Assembly (NCBI RefSeq): GCF_030816195.1
Contig: NZ_JAUSXS010000001.1
Span: forward strand, 5,231,501 to 5,295,500
Origin: Pseudomonas sp. W4I3
GTDB taxonomy: Bacteria; Pseudomonadota; Gammaproteobacteria; Pseudomonadales; Pseudomonadaceae
DNA length: 64,000 nucleotides
Direction: 5' to 3'
Shown: in pieces, positions 55,667-64,000 of the stretch
Position numbering within the stretch: the first letter of the stretch is position 1
How the letters are laid out: each line of letters starts with the position of its first letter
Notes under the pieces: generated by a model
Told to the model about the DNA's origin: nothing
What the model saw: only the letters and a program-made list of their open reading frames with translations
Databases searched by the model: none
Made by a program: the position numbers and the translations under genes

Positions 55667-57283
55667 ATGGCCACCCCCTCCCTGACCGCCTCTCCCCACA
55701 TCTCACCTACAGCCCCCAAACCCCGGCTGGACACCAAGCCCGGTCTGGTGACGGTGATCCTGTTCTTCGCCGTACTCGCCATGGGCCTGTTGTTCACCGC
55801 CTACAGTTTGATGCACGACATGCACGAACTGGGCACGGTGGTCACCACCTGGACGCCGTTCCTGCTGCTGGGCGTGGCACTGTTGATCGCTTTGGGCTTC
55901 GAGTTCGTCAACGGCTTTCATGACACCGCCAACGCAGTCGCCACGGTGATCTACACCAACTCGTTGCCGCCGCATTTCGCGGTGGTGTGGTCGGGCTTTT
56001 TCAATTTTCTCGGCGTGCTGCTCTCCAGCGGTGCAGTGGCGTTCGGCATCATTGCCCTGCTGCCGGTCGAGCTGATCCTGCAGGTGGGTTCATCGGCCGG
56101 ATTCGCCATGATCTTTGCCCTGCTGATCGCCGCGATCCTGTGGAACCTGGGTACCTGGTGGCTGGGTTTGCCGGCGTCGTCGTCGCACACGCTGATCGGC
56201 TCGATCATCGGTGTCGGCGTCGCTAACGCCTTGATGCATGGCCGCGACGGCACCAGCGGTGTGGATTGGAGCCAGGCGGCCAAAATCGGTTACGCGTTGC
56301 TGTTGTCACCGCTGATCGGCTTCGCGTTTGCCGCTTTGCTGTTGCTGGCCCTGCGCGCCTTCGTGAAAAACCGCGCGCTGTATAAAGCGCCCAAGGGCGA
56401 TACCCCGCCGCCATGGTGGATTCGCGGCATGCTGATTGTCACCTGCACCGGTGTGTCGTTCGCCCACGGCTCCAACGATGGGCAAAAAGGCATGGGCCTG
56501 ATCATGCTGATCCTGGTGGGCACCCTGCCCATGGCCTATGCACTGAACCGCACCATGCCCGCCGACCAGTCGCTGCAATTTGCCGCCGTCGCCGAGGTAA
56601 CCCAGGCCGCGTTGGTGAAGGCCGCACCGCAGCCTGCACCTGCCGACTCCCGTGCCACCTTGTCGACCTACGTGCGCACCAAGGAAGCCACACCGGAACT
56701 GGTGCCCGCCCTTGCCGCCATCACCGGCCATATCGGCAGCGAAGTCAAAAGCTATGGCTCCCTCGCTGCGGTACCGGCTGAGGCGGTGGGCAACGTGCGT
56801 AACGACATGTACCTGACCAGCGAAACCATTCGCCTGATGGACAAGGGCAAGGTCGGCCAGTTCGACGCCGACACCCAGGGCAAGCTGCAGCTGTTCAAGC
56901 AACAGATCGACAACGCCACGCGCTTTATCCCGCTGTGGGTCAAGATCGCCGTGGCCATCGCGCTCGGGCTGGGGACCATGGTTGGCTGGAAACGCATCGT
57001 GGTCACGGTGGGTGAAAAGATCGGCAAGACCCACCTGACCTACGCCCAAGGCGCGTCGGCCGAAACCGTGGCGATGCTGACCATCGGCGCGGCCGACATG
57101 TTCGGCTTGCCGGTGTCGACCACCCACGTGCTGTCATCCGGTGTGGCCGGCACCATGGTGGCCAATGGCGGTGGTTTGCAGATGCGCACCATCCGCAATT
57201 TGCTGATGGCGTGGGTGCTGACGTTGCCGGCGGCGATTGTGTTGTCGGGTAGCTTGTACTGGCTGTTCACCCAATTGTTCTGA
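55667..57283 (+). CDS. pitA: Low-affinity inorganic phosphate transporter (Pit family)
   Basis: The 538-residue inner-membrane protein has about ten helices and a large central loop (residues 300-430). The duplicated PiT signature is present: GFEFVNGFHDTANAVATVIY in the first half and VSFAHGSNDGQKGMG in the second. GLPASSSHTLIGS and GLPVSTTHVLSS are also typical. The family couples phosphate (as metal-phosphate) to protons. It is monocistronic, after the repeat island and before a single REP palindrome. Confidence 0.94.
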   Translation: MATPSLTASPHISPTAPKPRLDTKPGLVTVILFFAVLAMGLLFTAYSLMHDMHELGTVVTTWTPFLLLGVALLIALGFEFVNGFHDTANAVATVIYTNSLPPHFAVVWSGFFNFLGVLLSSGAVAFGIIALLPVELILQVGSSAGFAMIFALLIAAILWNLGTWWLGLPASSSHTLIGSIIGVGVANALMHGRDGTSGVDWSQAAKIGYALLLSPLIGFAFAALLLLALRAFVKNRALYKAPKGDTPPPWWIRGMLIVTCTGVSFAHGSNDGQKGMGLIMLILVGTLPMAYALNRTMPADQSLQFAAVAEVTQAALVKAAPQPAPADSRATLSTYVRTKEATPELVPALAAITGHIGSEVKSYGSLAAVPAEAVGNVRNDMYLTSETIRLMDKGKVGQFDADTQGKLQLFKQQIDNATRFIPLWVKIAVAIALGLGTMVGWKRIVVTVGEKIGKTHLTYAQGASAETVAMLTIGAADMFGLPVSTTHVLSSGVAGTMVANGGGLQMRTIRNLLMAWVLTLPAAIVLSGSLYWLFTQLF

Positions 57284-57295
57284 CACCACAGATGT

Positions 57296-57319
57296 GATGT
57301 GGGAGCCAGCTCCCACATC
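57296..57319. repeat. Single REP palindrome after pitA
   Basis: GATGTGGGAGC and GCTCCCACATC are separated by CA, followed by GGTTTTG on the plus strand. It may also serve as a terminator for pitA. Confidence 0.7.
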
Positions 57320-57333
57320 GGTTTTGCCATGTG

Positions 57334-58308
57334 TCAGCCGCCAAAAAGTGCCGCCATCGCCTTGAGCCGCTTCTTGTACACCCGCCGCGCCTCCAGCGCT
57401 TGCTCCAGGGTGACCGCGACAAACCCCGCCCGCTGGTTCGGCTGCATCTGCCCGATCAAGTCAAGGTCGGCGCTGATCACGGTGCCGATCATTGCATAGC
57501 CGCCGCCCGACACCGCATCGCGATGCAACACAATCGGTTCCAACCCGGCCGGCACCTGGATCGAGCCGATGGGGTAGCAGCTGTCGACGATGTTCGAAGG
57601 GTCTGAGCCTGCGCCAAATGGTTGTTCCCGTGGCTGGAAACTCAAGGCGCTGCCGCCCTTGAAGCGATAGCCGATGCGGTCGGCCTCCGAGCCCACGGTC
57701 CATGGCTCGGCGAAAAAACTGCTTTTTGCCGCTGCCGTCAGCCGCTCGTAATACAGCCCCGGCACCACGCGCAAGGTCACATCGCCGCCGACCGATTGGC
57801 GCAAGGCCATCGGCAGGCTGTTGCCCGCCCGGCCCTTGCCGCTGGCTTCGCCGACCGGCAGTTCATCGCCTTCCACCAGGCGCCGCCCATGAAACCCGCC
57901 CAGCGCGCCAAGGGTGTAAGTGGAGCGGCTGCCCAGCACCAGCGGCACATCGATGCCACCGGCCACCGCCAGGTAAGTACGTGCGCCGGCCTTGGGAAAT
58001 TCGAACCGTAGCACTTGCCCGGCGCGCACCTGGAATGCGGTGTCCTGGTGCACCACCTCACCGTCCAGGCGCGGCGACATCAGCGCGCCGCAGAGCGCCA
58101 CCAGGCCATCGCGCTGGAACTGCAACTGCGGGCCGATCAAGGTGCATTCCAGCCCCGCCGCGCCGATCGGGTTACCCACCAGATGGTTGGCCGCGCTCAA
58201 GGCGTACTGATCCAACGCGCCCGATGGCGGAATGCCCAGGTGGTAGTAGCCTTCACGGCCAAGGTCCTGCACCGAAGTGGCCAGGCCGGGTTTGAGGACC
58301 TTGATCAT
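57334..58308 (-). CDS. pxpC: 5-oxoprolinase subunit PxpC (biotin-dependent carboxyltransferase family)
   Basis: This is one of three subunits of the prokaryotic 5-oxoprolinase, which opens 5-oxoproline to glutamate using ATP. The 324-residue protein begins MIKVLKPGLATSVQDLGREG, the family start, with YLAVAGGIDVPLVLGSRSTY and HRDAVSGGGYAMIGTVISAD further on (KipA/urea-amidolyase-like). Its ATG overlaps the stop of pxpB by four bases. It is the last gene of the pxpABC operon. Confidence 0.94.
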   Translation of the reverse strand: MIKVLKPGLATSVQDLGREGYYHLGIPPSGALDQYALSAANHLVGNPIGAAGLECTLIGPQLQFQRDGLVALCGALMSPRLDGEVVHQDTAFQVRAGQVLRFEFPKAGARTYLAVAGGIDVPLVLGSRSTYTLGALGGFHGRRLVEGDELPVGEASGKGRAGNSLPMALRQSVGGDVTLRVVPGLYYERLTAAAKSSFFAEPWTVGSEADRIGYRFKGGSALSFQPREQPFGAGSDPSNIVDSCYPIGSIQVPAGLEPIVLHRDAVSGGGYAMIGTVISADLDLIGQMQPNQRAGFVAVTLEQALEARRVYKKRLKAMAALFGG

Positions 58309-59183
58309 GCCAGCGCCTCCTGCAGGGTTTTCGGATAACCGGTGGGGTCGGCGAGAAATGCATCGAGGGAAAATTCCACCGGGCGGATGCGCAAGTCGAA
58401 ACGTCCTGCATCCACTTCGGCCACCGCCTGGTCATAGGCGTCACGGTCAATGGGCTTGAACTGAACGATATCGCCGGGACGGAAGAACACCATGTGGTCC
58501 TTGAGGTAGGCCAGTTGCTGCGCCGGGTCGTAGATCGGCGCCGGGGTCACGCCGAACATCTGGTAACCACCGGCGCCGCGTACCGAATAGATGCAACCGA
58601 AACAGCCGCCGTGGCCGAGGGTCAGTTTTGGCGTATCAGTGCGCGGGCGCAGGTATTTGGGCACCTGCAACTGCCGCTCGCGCTCGACCATCTGGAACAT
58701 GAACGGCAGGCCGGCGACGAAACCGACCATCGACACAAACCACGGCGCGCCACTGTGGGCGGCGACAAAGGCGTCGACGTCCGCCAGGCCGTTGATCCGC
58801 GCGGCGTACTCCAGGTCGGTGCCACTCGGGTCCTGGTGCCGGTCGCGAAAACGCATCAGGGTTTCGTGGGTCCAGGGGTCGTTGTACAACACCGGAATCT
58901 CGATGATGCGTGTGTGCAGGGTGCGCTCAGCCACGGCCAGGCCTTCGGCGCCTTGCACCGCGTCGAGCAGCACGTGGGGCGCGATGCGGTCCGGGTCGAA
59001 ACGGATCTGGAACGACGCATTGGCCAGGCACACGTCCAGCACACCCTCCAGCGCCAGGCGTTCTACCGCGCGGGTTACGGCCATGCCCTTGAAAAAAGCC
59101 TGCAGGGACATGCTCTCGCTGACCTCGGCAAACAGGTGCTCATCACCGCCAAAGCTGTAGCGGATCGGGGAAGATTCAGCCAT
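58305..59183 (-). CDS. pxpB: 5-oxoprolinase subunit PxpB (KipI family)
   Basis: The ATG at 59183 has GAGGA 6-7 bases upstream and gives 292 residues. It shows the KipI/allophanate-hydrolase-like pattern: RYSFGGDEHLFAEVSE, VCLANASFQIRFDP, EIPVLYNDPWTHETL and TLGHGGCFGCIYSVRGAGGY by position. The length is about 50 residues more than E. coli YbgJ. PxpB and PxpC form a complex that does the phosphorylation step. The gene lies between pxpA (76 bp upstream) and pxpC. Confidence 0.92.
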   Translation of the reverse strand: MAESSPIRYSFGGDEHLFAEVSESMSLQAFFKGMAVTRAVERLALEGVLDVCLANASFQIRFDPDRIAPHVLLDAVQGAEGLAVAERTLHTRIIEIPVLYNDPWTHETLMRFRDRHQDPSGTDLEYAARINGLADVDAFVAAHSGAPWFVSMVGFVAGLPFMFQMVERERQLQVPKYLRPRTDTPKLTLGHGGCFGCIYSVRGAGGYQMFGVTPAPIYDPAQQLAYLKDHMVFFRPGDIVQFKPIDRDAYDQAVAEVDAGRFDLRIRPVEFSLDAFLADPTGYPKTLQEALA

Positions 59184-59259
59184 GTCTGTTCCTCTTGGAA
59201 TCATTGTAGAAAGGCAGGCAAAAAATCAGTCAAACCCGGCGTCTGTGCACCGGTGTCAT

Positions 59260-60018
59260 TCAGCGTGGCGTTCGCACGGCGATCCCCGCCTGGTCGAGCG
59301 CCTCGCGCGTGGCTTCCACCAGTTCCAGCGCGCCGGGGGTATCGCTGTGCAGGCAGATGGAATCGAATTCGATAAGCAAGTCTTCCCCTTCGACGGTACG
59401 CACCCGCCCGGTCTGACAGGCCCGCAGGACACGTGCCGCAACAGTGGCCGGATCGAGTGCGCGTACCTTGCGGGTAAATACGATGGAACCGGAGAGATCG
59501 TACTCACGGTCAGCGTAAAACTCGCGCACCACCGGTTGCCCCAGTTCCCGCGCAACCTGCCAGATCACCGAGTTGGGCATGCAGTACAGCAACAACGTGG
59601 GCTCGACAATCTGCAGGTTTTCCACCAGCCGCCGCGCGGCTTCTTCGTCCCGCGCCAGGTGCATGTACAGCGCGCCATGGGGCTTGATGTGTTGCAGCGT
59701 CACTCCCTGCGCGCGAGCGATTTCGCGCAAGGCGCCAAGCTGGTAGAGGATGTCGTCCACCAGCTCCTGGGCCGACGCGTTGATATGCCGGCGACCGAAG
59801 CCGACCAGGTCACGAAACCCCGGATGCGCGCCGATGCCAACGCCTAATTGCCTGGCGCGTTCGACGGTGCGGCGCATGGTGCCGGGGTCGCCGGCGTGAA
59901 AGCCGGTGGCGATATTGGCCGAGCTGATGTAGGCCATCAGTTCGCTGTCGACGCCATCGCCGATGGTCCAGGGACCGAAGCCCTCGCCCATGTCCGAGTT
60001 GAAATCCACTGCCTGCAT
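59260..60018 (-). CDS. pxpA: 5-oxoprolinase subunit PxpA (LamB/YcsF family)
   Basis: The ATG at 60018 (GGAG 8 bases upstream) gives 252 residues beginning MQAVDFNSDMGEGFGPWTIG, the usual start; the frame to 60063 adds residues unlike the family. ANIATGFHAGDPGTM, GIGAHPGFRDLVGFGRR, HIKPHGALYMHLARD and CLHSDTPGA are the family landmarks with conserved Asp and His residues. First gene of the pxp operon. It is divergent from a LysR gene 183 bp away, probably its regulator. Confidence 0.95.
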   Translation of the reverse strand: MQAVDFNSDMGEGFGPWTIGDGVDSELMAYISSANIATGFHAGDPGTMRRTVERARQLGVGIGAHPGFRDLVGFGRRHINASAQELVDDILYQLGALREIARAQGVTLQHIKPHGALYMHLARDEEAARRLVENLQIVEPTLLLYCMPNSVIWQVARELGQPVVREFYADREYDLSGSIVFTRKVRALDPATVAARVLRACQTGRVRTVEGEDLLIEFDSICLHSDTPGALELVEATREALDQAGIAVRTPR

Positions 60019-60201
60019 CGAGGTCGCTCCGCAAAGGTTCGTGGCGTCGAAAGTAGGCTGCACCTTGACCCCTTGGGAAGATCTATTATCAGATGGGTCG
60101 CCTTCTGAAAATCAGATACCCGTGTGGTGCCTGCGCCCAGACCCGATCGTCCCAAAGCGGCATTCCCACGCGGAACGATCAACCTCACTGTGGAGAACTG
60201 C

Positions 60202-61119
60202 ATGTCCCTCACCCTGCGCCAGGTTCGCTACTTTGTCGCCACCGCCGAGATCGGCCAGATCTCACAGGCGGCGATTCACCTGAACATCTCGCAATCGGCG
60301 GTGACCACCGCGATCAAGGAACTCGAAGCCATGCTCGGCGCGCAGTTGTTCGTGCGCTCGGCCCAGGGCATGAGCCTGACCGACGCCGGGCGGCACTTTC
60401 TCAACCGTGCCTACGTGATCGTGCGCAGCGTCGACGACGCGCTGAACAGCCCGATGCCGGACTACCGCGCCAGCGGCGTGCTGCGCGTGGCGGCCAGCTA
60501 CACGGTGCTGGGATATTTCCTGCCGCACCATCAACAGCGCATGGAACACTGGCACCCGGACGTGACCATCGAGGTGTTCGAACAGGAACGCCAGGCCATC
60601 GAGCACGGCCTGCTCAAGGGCCAGTTCGACATGGCCGTGGTGCTGACCGCCAACCTGACGCACCCGGATATCGTCTCCGAAATCCTGTTCAACTCCGAAC
60701 GCCGCCTGTGGCTGCCCAGCCACCACCCCCTGTGCGATCAGCCGGCGGTGAGCCTCGCCGATGTGGCGCGGGAACCGTACATTTTTCTCACCGTCGACGA
60801 GGCCGAACAAAGCGCCATGCGCTACTGGGAACAGGCCGGGCAAACGCCCACCGTGCGCCTGCGCACCAGCTCGGTGGAAGCGGTGCGCAGCATGGTGGCC
60901 AATGGCAGCGGCGTGGCGATCCTTTCCGACTTGGTGTACCGCCCCTGGTCGCTGGAAGGCAAGCGCATCGAAACCGTGAGCGTGACCGACAAGGTCACCC
61001 CCATGAGCGTCGGCCTGGCCTGGCACCGCGAGCGGGCGTTCACCCCGGCGATGCAGGCCTTCCGCGATTACTTCCACGGTGCGTTCCTCGCACCGCAACA
61101 GCTGTCGGCCCGCCGTTAA
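60202..61119 (+). CDS. LysR-family regulator divergent from pxpABC
   Basis: The ATG at 60202 (GGAG 8 bases upstream) gives 305 residues, with the HTH near the N-terminus (EIGQISQAAIHLNISQSAVT) and a typical LysR sensor domain. Its position facing pxpABC suggests control of 5-oxoproline use. A copy of the GATCGTTCCCA motif lies just upstream (60146-60180). It overlaps the end of the next, converging LysR gene by four bases. Confidence 0.9.
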   Translation: MSLTLRQVRYFVATAEIGQISQAAIHLNISQSAVTTAIKELEAMLGAQLFVRSAQGMSLTDAGRHFLNRAYVIVRSVDDALNSPMPDYRASGVLRVAASYTVLGYFLPHHQQRMEHWHPDVTIEVFEQERQAIEHGLLKGQFDMAVVLTANLTHPDIVSEILFNSERRLWLPSHHPLCDQPAVSLADVAREPYIFLTVDEAEQSAMRYWEQAGQTPTVRLRTSSVEAVRSMVANGSGVAILSDLVYRPWSLEGKRIETVSVTDKVTPMSVGLAWHRERAFTPAMQAFRDYFHGAFLAPQQLSARR

Positions 61120-62012
61120 AGCTGGGCCTGCAAGGTCATGGCAAGCCAGTCCATGAACACCCGCACCCGCAGCGGCAAGTGCCGCTGTCCGGCGTACAGC
61201 AGCGACACATCCAGCGCCGGCGCCGGGTACTCGGGCAGCACCGCCAGCAATTCGCCATTGGCCAGTTGCTCACGAATCCCCAGGGCCGGCATTTGCGCCA
61301 GGCCGAACCCACCGAGGCACGCAGCCTTGTAGGCGTCGGTGCTGTTGACCGTGACCCGCCCGGCCATCGGCACGCGGTGCACCTTATTGCCCTGTTGGTA
61401 CTCGAACCCCGGCGAGCGCGCGCCCAGCGGCCGCACGTAATGCACCAGCCGATGCTCGGCGAGGTCCGCCAGCGTGTGCGGCACGCCATGCCGTTGCACG
61501 TACGCGGGGCTTACACAGTTGAGCATCGGCATGCTGCACAGCAGGCGCGCCACCACCGATTGGTCCGGCTGGGCACCGACGCGCAACACGCAATCGAAGC
61601 CTTCGGCCAGCAGGTCGACCTGGCGGTCGGTGCTGCTGATTTCCAGTTCGATCAGCGGGTGCAGGTCCATGAACTGCGGCAGGCGCGGCAGGATCAATTC
61701 GCGGGCCATGACATTCGGCATGTCCACGCGAATCCGTCCGGCCAATTGCGCCTCATCCTGGCGAAACAGCCCTTCCAGTTCCTCCATGTGGGCCAGCAGG
61801 TCCTTGCTCCGTTCGTACAGCACCCGCCCGTCCTGCGTCGCCTGGACCTTGCGCGTGGTGCGCTGCAACAGGCGCGTGCCGAGCAGTTCTTCCAGCGCCT
61901 GCACATGCTCGGAGACGGTGGAGCGCGGCAGGCCGAGCCGCTCGCCCGCCTGGGTGAAACTCGACAGTTCGCTGACGCGCACGAAGGTGCGCAGCAGCTC
62001 AAGTTTGTTCAT
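61116..62012 (-). CDS. LysR-family regulator divergent from the SDR gene
   Basis: The 298-residue protein starts MNKLELLRTFVRVSELSSFT and has the HTH at 15-50 (AGERLGLPRSTVSEHVQALE). The sensor domain is of the CrgA/DsdC-like subgroup (RVDMPNVMARELILPRLPQF). It is divergent from a short-chain dehydrogenase gene 112 bp away, the typical arrangement for this subgroup, so it likely controls that gene. Its end overlaps that of the converging LysR gene. Confidence 0.9.
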   Translation of the reverse strand: MNKLELLRTFVRVSELSSFTQAGERLGLPRSTVSEHVQALEELLGTRLLQRTTRKVQATQDGRVLYERSKDLLAHMEELEGLFRQDEAQLAGRIRVDMPNVMARELILPRLPQFMDLHPLIELEISSTDRQVDLLAEGFDCVLRVGAQPDQSVVARLLCSMPMLNCVSPAYVQRHGVPHTLADLAEHRLVHYVRPLGARSPGFEYQQGNKVHRVPMAGRVTVNSTDAYKAACLGGFGLAQMPALGIREQLANGELLAVLPEYPAPALDVSLLYAGQRHLPLRVRVFMDWLAMTLQAQL

Positions 62013-62124
62013 GGGATTGTTCGCCTTATCCGGCCAGTGATTCCGGTATCGCTCTGTTTATCACGTTATGAGCGGACAAATACACTCAGTCCCACATTCA
62101 CTCACCTGCTCAGAGGACTCCACC

Positions 62125-62883
62125 ATGACCCGTAAAATCGCACTGATCACCGGCGCCAGCCGCGGCCTGGGCAAAAGCGCGGCGCTGCATCTGGCCGCTC
62201 AGGGCGTCGACGTCATCGGCACCTACCACAGCAAGGCCGATGAGGCTCAGGCCTTAGTGGGGCAAATCGAACAACTGGGCGGCCGTGCTGCCATGTTGCA
62301 ACTGGATGTAGGCCAGAGCGCGACGTTCGCGGGCTTCGTCAGTGAAGTTACCGACGTGCTCAAGGATGTTTTCGCACAGGATCACTTTGATTTTCTGATC
62401 AACAACGCCGGTATCGGCCTTCACGCAAGCTTTGCAGAAACCACCGAAACCCAGTTCGACCAACTGGTGGCGATCCAATTCAAAGGGCCGTTTTTTCTGA
62501 CACAGAAGCTGTTGCCGTTGATTCGCGACGGCGGCCGCATTCTCAATGTGTCCAGCGGGCTGGCGCGCTTCAGCCTGCCGGGCTACGCAGCCTACGCGGC
62601 CATGAAAGGCGCAATGGAAGTGCTGACCCGCTACCAAGCCAAGGAACTGGGCGCGCGCGGCATCAGCGTCAATATCCTCGCCCCTGGCGCGATTGAAACC
62701 GACTTCGGCGGCGGTGCGGTACGCGACAACGCCAACCTCAATGCCATGGTCGCCAACAACACCGCCCTGGGCCGCGCAGGCTTGCCTGACGATATTGGCG
62801 GGGCCATTGCGCTGCTGCTGGCCGATGGCAGCAAATGGATCACCGGTCAGCGGATCGAGGCGTCAGGCGGGATGTTTTTGTAA
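62125..62883 (+). CDS. Short-chain dehydrogenase/reductase (SDR family)
   Basis: The ATG at 62125 (GAGGA upstream) gives 252 residues. Classical SDR motifs: TGASRGLG (cofactor), DFLINNAG, catalytic Ser in ILNVSSGLARF, and YAAYAAMK with catalytic Tyr and Lys. The cofactor-site TYHSKADEA suggests NADP. The substrate is unknown. Its last 44 bases overlap the converging PACE gene. Confidence 0.92.
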   Translation: MTRKIALITGASRGLGKSAALHLAAQGVDVIGTYHSKADEAQALVGQIEQLGGRAAMLQLDVGQSATFAGFVSEVTDVLKDVFAQDHFDFLINNAGIGLHASFAETTETQFDQLVAIQFKGPFFLTQKLLPLIRDGGRILNVSSGLARFSLPGYAAYAAMKGAMEVLTRYQAKELGARGISVNILAPGAIETDFGGGAVRDNANLNAMVANNTALGRAGLPDDIGGAIALLLADGSKWITGQRIEASGGMFL

Positions 62884-63295
62884 GGATTTTCTCCCGCACC
62901 ACGTCGTACCCCCAGTGGTACACGTAGGTGTAGGGCAGGAAGAACAGCAGCACGCCGATGTCGAGGATGAATGCGTCGAGCAGGCTGATGTTCAGCCACG
63001 CGGCAATCAACGGCACGGCGACGATAATCAGCCCGCCTTCGAACATCAACGCGTGCAGCACCCGTGTCGATGCGCCACCGGACAGTTGCAGGCGTACTTT
63101 GAGGCGGTCGAACAGGCTGTTGAAAATGACGTTCCAGGTCAGCGCCAGAATGCTGATACCCAGGGTTACCGCGCCCATTTCCAGGGCTGGCCGGCCAGTG
63201 ATCCACATCAGCAGCGGGGTGCAGATCAGCAACGCCAGGCCTTCGAAACCCAGGGCTTGCAGAACACGTTCAGTAATCGACTTGGTGGGGTGCAT
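62840..63295 (-). CDS. PACE-family multidrug efflux protein
   Basis: The 151-residue protein has four membrane helices in two tandem halves (the bacterial transmembrane pair domain). FEGLALLICTPLLMWITGRP in helix 1 has the conserved Glu, and a matching FEGGLIIVAVPLIAAWLN begins the second half. The N in TWNVIFNSLFDR and YVYHWGYDVVRE also fit the family. PACE proteins such as AceI export chlorhexidine and other biocides. A LysR gene lies divergently at 63384, the usual partner that induces it. The 3' end overlaps the SDR gene. Confidence 0.92.
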   Translation of the reverse strand: MHPTKSITERVLQALGFEGLALLICTPLLMWITGRPALEMGAVTLGISILALTWNVIFNSLFDRLKVRLQLSGGASTRVLHALMFEGGLIIVAVPLIAAWLNISLLDAFILDIGVLLFFLPYTYVYHWGYDVVREKILTKTSRLTPRSADR

Positions 63296-63383
63296 GACCC
63301 GGCTCCTTGAATGACGACAGTTGCCATAATTACCCCTTGAGCCGATACTTCATAACCAATAACCATCGATCAAAGCGATAGAT

Positions 63384-64000
63384 ATGGCCTCCCATGAAGT
63401 GCTGCAGGCGTTTGTACAGGCCGCCACCCAAGGCTCGTTTTCCGCGGCGGCGCGCAAGCTGGGCAAGAGCCAGTCCACCATCAGCGCAGCGGTGGCGAGC
63501 CTGGAGATTGACCTGGACGTGGTGTTGTTCGACCGCAGCAGCCGTAAACCGACGCTGACCCCGGCCGGCCAGGTGTTGTTGCAGCGTGCCGAGCAGGTGC
63601 TGGAGGCCAGCAGCCGGCTGGAGCTGGCGGCGAGCCAGCTGGCCCAGGGGCTGGAGCCAAGGTTGAGTATCGCCATGTCCGATACCTACCAGTCCGACCG
63701 CTTCGAGATCGCCCTCAGCGCCTTTGAACAACGCTACCCGGACCTTGAGTTGGAGTGCCTGATCGCCGAATGCGAAGACCTCATCGCCTTGGTGCAAAGC
63801 GGCCGGGCGCATATTGCGTTCATCGAGCAGCAGGAGATTTACCCGCCCGACCTGACATTTTCCAGCGTTGAAGAACGCACGGAGATCGCCCTGTTCGTCT
63901 CGCCCAGGCACCCGTTGGCGAGCCTGGGCGAGGTGCACCCGCACACGCTGCAGCTACACCGGGAGTTGCGCTTGGCGAGCATCATCAACCCCAATGAAAC
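63384..64000 (+). CDS. LysR-family regulator, N-terminal part (runs off the window)
   Basis: From the ATG at 63384 the frame stays open to the window end (205 codons). It begins MASHEVLQAFVQAATQGSFS with the HTH core AARKLGKSQSTISAAVASLE, then the sensor domain. No stop codon appears before the end of the window. It is divergent from the PACE efflux gene with 88 bp between. In related bacteria such a LysR protein activates the PACE gene. Confidence 0.9.
   Translation, partial: MASHEVLQAFVQAATQGSFSAAARKLGKSQSTISAAVASLEIDLDVVLFDRSSRKPTLTPAGQVLLQRAEQVLEASSRLELAASQLAQGLEPRLSIAMSDTYQSDRFEIALSAFEQRYPDLELECLIAECEDLIALVQSGRAHIAFIEQQEIYPPDLTFSSVEERTEIALFVSPRHPLASLGEVHPHTLQLHRELRLASIINPNE

Noticed and set aside
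60093..62135. Very long open frame of 680 codons across two LysR genes
   Set aside because: It is a GC-rich shadow: it overlaps two well-supported LysR genes in other frames and has an Arg/His/Gln-biased composition.

Overview
The window looks like a chromosomal segment of a Pseudomonas of the fluorescens group. The gene order argR, aotP, aotO, aotM, aotQ, aotJ, acsA beside the aru (ast) operon is that of P. aeruginosa. The DNA is GC-rich, and short REP/REPIN palindromes of the fluorescens type sit between many genes. Nothing here was searched against a database; family names come from motifs, length and gene order.

Left part (1-25 kb). After the start of a threonine aldolase gene and an FMN-riboswitch-controlled lumazine synthase (ribH2 type), the minus strand carries the arginine succinyltransferase pathway (aruC-F-G-D-B, a small conserved gene, aruE). 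Its other half, the arginine/ornithine ABC transporter with the regulator ArgR, is also on the minus strand, followed by acetyl-CoA synthetase. Exact ArgR-type half-sites (TGTCGC-N8-AA) lie upstream of both aruC and aotJ. Between argR and aruC, on the opposite strand, sits a 7.7-kb gene for a dermonecrotic-toxin-like leucine-rich-repeat protein. Its C-terminal half is five tandem modules with a period of 304 codons.

Middle part (25-33.5 kb). A small secreted DUF2790-type protein and nrdB lead into an accessory stretch. It holds an AT-rich anti-phage dCTP deaminase gene, a 124-bp structured element with perfect 12-bp inverted ends, a frameshifted phage-antirepressor (BRO-N) gene, an HNH endonuclease, a HAD phosphatase, and a Fic-domain gene flanked by imperfect direct repeats. 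This is the region with the clearest marks of transfer and defence function.

Right part (33.5-64 kb). This is mostly ordinary metabolism and regulation. It holds a LysR gene divergent from an argininosuccinate-lyase paralogue with an amino-acid ABC transporter; an MFS carrier; an amidase with an unknown partner; a TetR/metallo-hydrolase divergent pair with a palindromic operator; a MASE2-GGDEF cyclase beside a PAS-PAS-MCP protein; a glutamine-amidotransferase/monooxygenase pair; a secreted glycerophosphodiesterase; a PepSY protein; a ZntB/CorA transporter; a 1-kb gene-free island of repeats; a Pit phosphate transporter; the pxpABC 5-oxoprolinase genes; several LysR regulators; an SDR; and a PACE efflux gene divergent from a LysR gene that runs off the window.
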